From NCBI GenBank assembly GCA_044464175.1, contig JBIQLO010000177.1, forward strand, positions 1-8,362: DNA of 8,362 nt. Reading direction: 5' to 3'. The position numbers were made by a program, and so were the translations under genes. The notes below the pieces were generated by a model that ran no database searches, was not told the origin of the DNA, and saw only the letters and a program-made list of their open reading frames with translations. This document shows, one piece after another, positions 3,977 through 8,362 of the stretch. The stretch comes from JBIQLO01 sp044464175. GTDB taxonomy: Bacteria; Planctomycetota; Phycisphaerae; Tepidisphaerales; Tepidisphaeraceae. The first letter of the stretch is position 1; each line of letters begins with the position of its first letter.

Positions 3977-6906
3977 GCCAGCTTTTCAATCTCACGTTCC
4001 ACCTGCTGCAACTGGTCGCGCGTCTGCTGGACCAGATGGGGCGGGGCCTTGGCGATGTAGGCGTCGTTGGACAGGCGGGCGCGGAGGGCGTCGGCCTGTT
4101 TTTGCAGCTTGGCCCGCTCGGCGGCGAGGCGCTGTTTTTCGGCCTCGGGATCGACGAGGTTTTCCAGATACAGATCGCACCCGGCGGCCAGCGCCTTGGC
4201 GGCGTTAGGGGGGGCGGGGAGATTGGGCGCCACCTGCTTCAGTTCGCACACGCCCAGCAGTTCGATCACCTCGCGGGCCGATTCGATCAGGGGCTGGAGC
4301 GTTTCGGGGGCCGAGAGGCTGAGGGGGACCGGCTTTTTGGGATCGACCTTGTACTCGCTGCGGACGTTGCGGATGGCGGTGACGATCTGCTGGATTTTGG
4401 CGAAGTCTTCCTCGGCCCGGGCATCGGGGGCGGCGGGCTGGGGCCAGCGGGCGCGGATGAGCAGGGGGGCCTCGGTTTTCAACGCCGGCCAGGCTTCCTT
4501 GAGCCGGGCCCAGAGGGTTTCGGTGATGAAGGGGATCATCGGGTGCATCAGGCGCAGGGCGGCATCGAGCGTCCGAGCCAGCGTATGGGCGGTCTGCGGC
4601 GCGCGGGCTGGGTCGCGCAGGGCGGGTTTGATGGCCTCGAGATACCAGTCGCAGAAGTCGCCCCAGAAGAAGTCGTAGCAGGTCTTGGCGTACTGGTCGA
4701 AGCGGTAGACGGCCAGGGATTGGTTCGCCTCGCCGATGGCGTGGGTCAGGCGGGAGGTGATCCAGCGGTCGGGGACGGAGTGCTGGGTGCTGACTGTTGA
4801 GTGCTGAGTAACCGGGTCCGCTGAAGCGGACCCTACGGATTCGAGGCTGGAGAAGGCGAAGCGGGCGGCGTTCCAGAGTTTGTTGCAGAAGTTGCGGCCG
4901 AGGTCGAATTTTTCGCTGGTGTTGCGGCCCTTGGCGTCTTTCTTGACGGGCATGCGCACATCCTGCGTCTCGGTGGCCATGGTGGTCATCGCGAAGCGCA
5001 GGGCGTCAGCGCCGTAGATGTCGATGATCTCGACGGGATCGACGCCGTTGCCCTTGGATTTGCTCATCCGCTCCCCTTTGCCGTCGAGAATCGTCGGGTT
5101 GATGGCGACGTGATGGAAGGGAAGGGAATTTTGGATTTTGGATTGCGGATTTTGGATTTTTTCCTTGGCGGCGTCAGCGCTGTCGGAAAGAAATTTTCCC
5201 TCGCCCATGTCGTAGAGGCCCATCATGACCATGCGGGCGACCCAGAGGGTGATGATGTCCCGGCCGGTGAGCAGGACGCTGGTGGGGTAGTATTTTTGCA
5301 GGTCGGCGGTTTGGTCGGGCCAGCCGAGGGTGCTGAAGGGCCAGAGGGCGGAGGAGAACCAAGTGTCGAGGACGTCGGGGTCCTGCTGGCCGCCATGCTG
5401 CTCGATCAATTTTTCAATCTCAGGACTTCCGGGGCGGACGGATATTCCAATTAAGATTTCTCCGCTGGATCCGCCAGGGCGGATGACTTGAACAGCGATT
5501 TGCTCATTTTGTTCTTTGGTTAAATATGGTAAGTCCATACGAACTTGCTGCGAATCGCTTGGAGCATCCGCACGTGGCCCTTTCCAAAGGAAAACCCACA
5601 CCGGTATCCGATGCCCCCACCAGAGTTGGCGGGAGATGGGCCAGTCGCGTTTTTCACCGAGCCAGGCGAGGTATTGCTGGGCGTGGCGTTCGGGGAAGAA
5701 TTTGATTAATCCTTCGCGCACCACTTCGAGGGCGGGTTCGGCCAGGGGGGCCATTTTGACGAACCACTGGTCGGAGAGGTAGGGCTCGATGGGGGTTTTG
5801 GAGCGGTCGGAGTGGCCGACCTGGGTTTCGTACGGTTCGGTCTTTTCGAGCAGGCCCTGGGCTTCGAGGTCTTCGACGACTTTTTTGCGGGCCGCCTCGC
5901 GCTTCACGCCTTTGTAGGGGCCGGCGTTTTCGTTGAGTGTGCCGTCGGGGTTGAGGATGTTGATTAACTCAATCTCGTCCGCCTTCCCTTGATGCCGCTG
6001 CCAGACGGCGTAGTCGTTGGGGTCGTGGGCGGGCGTCACCTTCACCACGCCGGAGCCGAATTTCGGATCGACGAGGATGTCGTCGGCGATGATGGGGATG
6101 CGCCGGCCGGTTAGTGGCAATTCCACGGATAAGCCAATTGCCCAATTCCACCTCGGATCCTCCGAATGCACCGCGACGGCGGTGTCGCCGAGCATGGTTT
6201 CGGGGCGGGTGGTGGCGACGGTCATGTAGGAAACGCCCTCACCCCGGCCCTCGCCCGGAGTACCGGGCGAGGGGGAAGAGACGATTGGATAGCGAATGTG
6301 CCACAACGACGTCTTCACGTTCTCGTGATAGATTTCATCATCGCTGATGGACGTTTGCAGATGCGTATCCCAATTCACCAGGCGCTTGCCGCGGTAGATC
6401 AGGCCATCTTTGAAGAGTTTAAAAAAAGTTTCGCGGACGGCGCGGGCCAGACCCTCATCAAGGGTGAAGCGCGTGCGGGACCAGTCGCAGGAGCAGCCGA
6501 GGCGCTGGAGCTGGCTCAGGATGCGGTCGCCGTATTCGTTCTTCCAGTCCCAGATGCGCTGGACCAGCGCCTCGCGCCCGATGTCGTGGCGGGTTTTATT
6601 CTCCTTCTCTTTGAGCTGCTTTTCCACCACCGCCTGCGTGGCGATGCCGGCGTGGTCGATGCCGGGAATCCAGAGGGCGTTTTTGCCCTCCATGCGGGCC
6701 TTGCGGATGAGGATGTCCTGAAGGGTGTTGTTGATCGCGTGCCCCAGATGCAGGGCGCCGGTGACGTTGGGGGGCGGGATGACGATGGAGTAAGGCTCGC
6801 CGGGGGCCGATGGGTCGGCCTCGAAGGCATGGGCATCCAGCCAGGTCTGGTAGGCCTGCGGTTCAACGGCGGAGGGATCGTAATTTTTGGGCAGTTCGGT
6901 GGGCAT
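3973..6906 (-). CDS. valS: Valyl-tRNA synthetase, 977 aa, with repeat-derived insertions
   Basis: This cytoplasmic class I synthetase charges tRNA-Val. PPPNVTGALHLGH gives the HIGH motif at residues 53-56. Residues before TTRPETMLGDTAVAV open the CP1 editing domain, and AHDPNDY lies within it. DVLDTWFSSALWPFSTLGWP marks the end of CP1. The KMSKS loop is RMSKS at 613-617. The anticodon-binding region includes FCDWYLEAIKPAL, and the tail (about 910-977) is the valine-specific coiled coil. The length is normal to slightly long. Three segments are repeat-derived: 211-224 (SPSPGTPGEGRGEG), 583-594 (KIQNPQSKIQNS) and 691-711. All keep the frame and sit between conserved blocks. I chose the ATG at 6906, giving MPTELPKNYDPS. 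The frame runs on to an ATG at 6975, but those 23 codons are read from the palindromic element at 6914-6987. No clear ribosome binding site is seen. Confidence 0.95.
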   Translation of the reverse strand: MPTELPKNYDPSAVEPQAYQTWLDAHAFEADPSAPGEPYSIVIPPPNVTGALHLGHAINNTLQDILIRKARMEGKNALWIPGIDHAGIATQAVVEKQLKEKENKTRHDIGREALVQRIWDWKNEYGDRILSQLQRLGCSCDWSRTRFTLDEGLARAVRETFFKLFKDGLIYRGKRLVNWDTHLQTSISDDEIYHENVKTSLWHIRYPIVSSPSPGTPGEGRGEGVSYMTVATTRPETMLGDTAVAVHSEDPRWNWAIGLSVELPLTGRRIPIIADDILVDPKFGSGVVKVTPAHDPNDYAVWQRHQGKADEIELINILNPDGTLNENAGPYKGVKREAARKKVVEDLEAQGLLEKTEPYETQVGHSDRSKTPIEPYLSDQWFVKMAPLAEPALEVVREGLIKFFPERHAQQYLAWLGEKRDWPISRQLWWGHRIPVWVFLWKGPRADAPSDSQQVRMDLPYLTKEQNEQIAVQVIRPGGSSGEILIGISVRPGSPEIEKLIEQHGGQQDPDVLDTWFSSALWPFSTLGWPDQTADLQKYYPTSVLLTGRDIITLWVARMVMMGLYDMGEGKFLSDSADAAKEKIQNPQSKIQNSLPFHHVAINPTILDGKGERMSKSKGNGVDPVEIIDIYGADALRFAMTTMATETQDVRMPVKKDAKGRNTSEKFDLGRNFCNKLWNAARFAFSSLESVGSASADPVTQHSTVSTQHSVPDRWITSRLTHAIGEANQSLAVYRFDQYAKTCYDFFWGDFCDWYLEAIKPALRDPARAPQTAHTLARTLDAALRLMHPMIPFITETLWARLKEAWPALKTEAPLLIRARWPQPAAPDARAEEDFAKIQQIVTAIRNVRSEYKVDPKKPVPLSLSAPETLQPLIESAREVIELLGVCELKQVAPNLPAPPNAAKALAAGCDLYLENLVDPEAEKQRLAAERAKLQKQADALRARLSNDAYIAKAPPHLVQQTRDQLQQVEREIEKLA
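4778..4809 (-). repeat. Heptanucleotide tandem repeat inside valS (unit ACTCAGC)
   Basis: On the coding strand four and a half 7-base units follow one another: ACTCAGC, ACTCAAC, AGTCAGC, ACCCAGC, ACTC. In the valS frame they encode TQHSTVSTQHS (residues 700-710). Such heptamer arrays are common between genes in cyanobacteria and planctomycetes, and here one abuts the palindromic repeat at 4808-4836. Confidence 0.75.
4808..4836 (-). repeat. GTAG palindromic repeat inserted in the valS frame
   Basis: The coding strand reads GTAGGGTCCGCTTCAGCGGA and then CCCGGTTAC. The hairpin is GGTCCGC-TTCA-GCGGACC. It matches each arm of the pair at 6914-6987 over the same 29 positions, with 5 differences from the 6959-6987 arm. 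It encodes VGSASADPVT (691-700) in a loop of the tRNA-binding region, before the DRW(I) helix. Confidence 0.75.
5129..5156 (-). repeat. Heptanucleotide tandem repeat inside valS (unit TCCAAAA)
   Basis: Four 7-base units lie in tandem on the plus strand: TTTTGGA, TTTTGGA, TTGCGGA, TTTTGGA. The coding strand gives KIQNPQSKIQNS (583-594), about 20 residues before the RMSKS loop. The AT-rich array stands out from the GC-rich gene. Confidence 0.8.
6236..6273 (-). repeat. Palindromic repeat encoding SPSPGTPGEGRGEG inside valS
   Basis: A perfect 11-bp hairpin, CCCTCGCCCGG-AGTA-CCGGGCGAGGG (6248-6273), is preceded by CCCTCACCCCGG. In the valS frame it encodes the proline/glycine-rich peptide at residues 211-224, at the entry to the CP1 editing domain. 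From memory, this nucleotide repeat is widespread in planctomycetes and some other GC-rich genomes. Confidence 0.8.
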
Positions 6907-6913
6907 GTTGTTC

Positions 6914-6987
6914 GTGGGGTACGCTTTAGCGTACCTGGTTACCTTTTGGCCAATCGCCGTAACCCGGTACGCCAAAGCGTACCCTAC
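6914..6987. repeat. Inverted pair of GTAG/GTGG palindromic repeats (BIME-like) upstream of valS
   Basis: Two 29-base arms (6914-6942 plus, 6959-6987 minus) are inverted copies with three differences, separated by 16 bases. Each arm is itself a hairpin: GGTACGC-TTTA-GCGTACC and GGTACGC-TTTG-GCGTACC. One arm begins GTAG, the other GTGG. The element fills most of the 111 bases between the repeat-protein gene and valS and ends 7 bases before the valS ATG. It could form a large cruciform or an RNA structure next to the start. Confidence 0.8.
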
Positions 6988-7017
6988 TCAATTTCATGGA
7001 TGTTTTGTAGGGGCGGA

Positions 7018-8184
7018 TTATTTCGCCGGGTGGGCTTTCAAATCCTGCCGGATTTCCTGGAGGGCCAGCACGCAGTAGGAAGTGACCAGGACCGGGTCGC
7101 CTTCCATCCAGCGGGGGTCGCCGGAAAAGCTGCCGTCGGGGTGCTGGAGGGAGGCGAGCTTTTGGGTCAGCTCCACCCGCCAGTCGTGCTTGTGCCCCTG
7201 GGCGTCGGTGAGGATCGGCTGGCCGTAGGCGTGCAGGGCGCGGGCCATGGTCATGTAGCCGTAGTAGAGCCCTTCCTGGGCATGGGCGCGGTCGGCATCG
7301 CCCATGCCGACGTTCTCATCGACCGACCAGTGGGTGCAGAGCCAGTGCCAGGCGGCCTGGACGCGGGGGTCCTCTTTGGTCAGTCCGGCGTAGATCATGC
7401 TCTTGAAGCCGGCGTAGGTCATGGAGGCGTAGCTGCGGAGGCGGCGCTGGCCGTTGGGGGCGGTGTATTCGCCCGCCTTGGATTCACCGCCGCTGGCGGG
7501 GGAATAGGCGAATCCGCCATCGTCGCCGGCCCAGGGCTGGTCGTTGGATTCGGATCGGTTTTGCATGCGGCTGAGGAAGACCAGGGCGTTTTTGTAGGCC
7601 GGATCGCCGGGCTTGACGCCGGCGTCGTGGAGGGCTTCGATCGCCATCTGCACGTTGCTGCCGTCGGGGCGGGCATGGTGGCCATAGCCCCAGCCGCCAA
7701 AGCGGGGGTCGGAGGGGGGCACCTGCCGCTGGGGGGCATCGGGCCCTTCCACATGGTCATCCCACTGGAGGTTGCGGAGGAACGCCACGGCCTTGTCGAT
7801 GGCGGGCTGGTATTGCTTGTCCCCGGCGGCGGTCAGGGCGCTGATGGCGATGGCGGTGTTGTAGTTGGCGAGCATCTTCTCGGAGATGCCCCCATCCTTG
7901 CCCTGGGCGCGGAGCAGGGCCTGGTATCCCTTTTTGATGAACGGTTGATCGGCCCCGTATTGCGGATCGAGCACGAAGCCGCGCAGGACCAGGGCGGTGA
8001 AGGCCGGCGGCTGTTTCGGGCCGTGCCAGGCGCCATCGGGGCGCTGCTTGGATTTGAGGTAATCCAGGGCCTTGTGCGTCACCGCCTTGGCCTGGGCGGC
8101 GGTGGTGGGCTCGGCGGCACGGGCGGGGGCCAGTGGGACCAGAAGCGTGAGCGCGGCGAGGATGCTGAGGCTAATGCGGTTCAT
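7018..8184 (-). CDS. Secreted prenyltransferase/squalene-oxidase repeat protein, 388 aa
   Basis: Residues 1-23 form a clear Sec signal peptide: a basic start MNR, a hydrophobic core, and likely cleavage after APARA. The mature protein has repeated helix-plus-Gly/Trp motifs of the alpha-alpha toroid fold: QRPDGAW (47-53), QGKDGG (94-99), RFGGWGYG (161-168), WAGDDGGFA (218-226) and QHPDGSF (347-353). These resemble the QW repeats of squalene-hopene cyclases. The catalytic DxDD acid motif of cyclases is not seen, and the protein is much shorter than the ~630-residue enzymes, so a hopanoid cyclase role is unlikely. Secreted proteins of this type are frequent in planctomycetes, with no established function known to me. 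The ATG at 8184 is the only start that keeps the signal peptide. No ribosome binding site is evident. It lies upstream of valS on the same strand. Confidence 0.8.
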   Translation of the reverse strand: MNRISLSILAALTLLVPLAPARAAEPTTAAQAKAVTHKALDYLKSKQRPDGAWHGPKQPPAFTALVLRGFVLDPQYGADQPFIKKGYQALLRAQGKDGGISEKMLANYNTAIAISALTAAGDKQYQPAIDKAVAFLRNLQWDDHVEGPDAPQRQVPPSDPRFGGWGYGHHARPDGSNVQMAIEALHDAGVKPGDPAYKNALVFLSRMQNRSESNDQPWAGDDGGFAYSPASGGESKAGEYTAPNGQRRLRSYASMTYAGFKSMIYAGLTKEDPRVQAAWHWLCTHWSVDENVGMGDADRAHAQEGLYYGYMTMARALHAYGQPILTDAQGHKHDWRVELTQKLASLQHPDGSFSGDPRWMEGDPVLVTSYCVLALQEIRQDLKAHPAK

Positions 8185-8275
8185 ACGGGCATGATACGGT
8201 TTTTGGGGTTGGCGGGAAGATGGATATTGCCAGGCTCCTGCCCTGCGGAGGCATGTCGGCGCTGGGCGGCTGCTC

Positions 8276-8362
8276 TCAGCGGTGCCGTTCGATATAGGCG
8301 GCGGCCTCGAGGAGGGAGGGGGTCTGGTGGTCGGCGGGGATGGGGGTTTGGGCCGCGGCGGG
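8276..8362 (-). CDS. C-terminal fragment of an unrecognised protein (28 codons)
   Basis: A minus-strand frame enters from the right edge and stops with TGA at 8276-8278. It reads PAAAQTPIPADHQTPSLLEA and then AAYIERHR. Strong G/C use at third codon positions suits a real gene in this genome. The proline-rich stretch followed by a short helix LLEAAAYIERH is not diagnostic. About 91 bases, in which I see nothing notable, separate it from the secreted repeat protein downstream. Confidence 0.5.
   Translation of the reverse strand, partial: PAAAQTPIPADHQTPSLLEAAAYIERHR

Noticed and set aside
3904..4800. Plus-strand 298-codon frame antisense to the 3' part of valS
   Set aside because: Glycine-rich shadow sequence; the opposite strand is clearly ValRS.
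7007..7024. GTAGGGGCGG...CGCC near the stop of the secreted repeat protein as another GTAG palindrome
   Set aside because: The stem is only 4 bp with an 8-base loop, too weak to call; at best a decayed copy.

Overview
The window is GC-rich, gene-dense bacterial DNA. It most resembles the Planctomycetota, a call made from gene content and repeat types because no rRNA or other marker gene is present. Supporting signs are a UVR-motif protein of a kind I associate with that phylum, a secreted squalene-cyclase-like repeat protein, and peptide-encoding repeats such as SPSPGTPGEGRGEG and KIQNPQSKIQN inside an essential gene.

Layout from left to right. The first ~100 bases hold the start of a leftward REP-associated tyrosine transposase (RAYT), with a duplicated short repeat just upstream of it. 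A leftward UVR-motif protein follows (259-1059). A 153-base divergent control region separates it from a rightward set: a 58-codon bacterial metallothionein (1213-1389, easily missed), a sulfotransferase-family gene that overlaps its end, and an NAD-dependent epimerase resembling uronate dehydrogenase (2349-3230). From 3321 to the right edge everything is leftward: a membrane-anchored monohaem cytochrome c, valyl-tRNA synthetase (valS, 3973-6906), a secreted prenyltransferase/squalene-oxidase repeat protein (7018-8184), and the last 28 codons of an unrecognised gene.

The striking theme is small palindromic repeats. Several begin with GTAG directly before a perfect hairpin, the architecture that RAYT transposases recognise in other bacteria, and the window also carries the start of a RAYT gene. 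They sit at 199-243, 2230-2269 (degenerate), 3241-3310, 3954-3976, 4808-4836 and, as an inverted pair, 6914-6987. valS is the main target: one element touches its stop codon, one pair lies just upstream of its start, and repeats of at least three families have gone into the reading frame without breaking it.

The genes do not form one obvious pathway. The metallothionein (metal buffering), sulfotransferase and epimerase could be co-transcribed, since the first two overlap. valS is housekeeping. The cytochrome and the repeat protein act outside the cytoplasm. I see no tRNA, rRNA, CRISPR array or complete insertion sequence, and no gene-free stretch reaches 300 bases.
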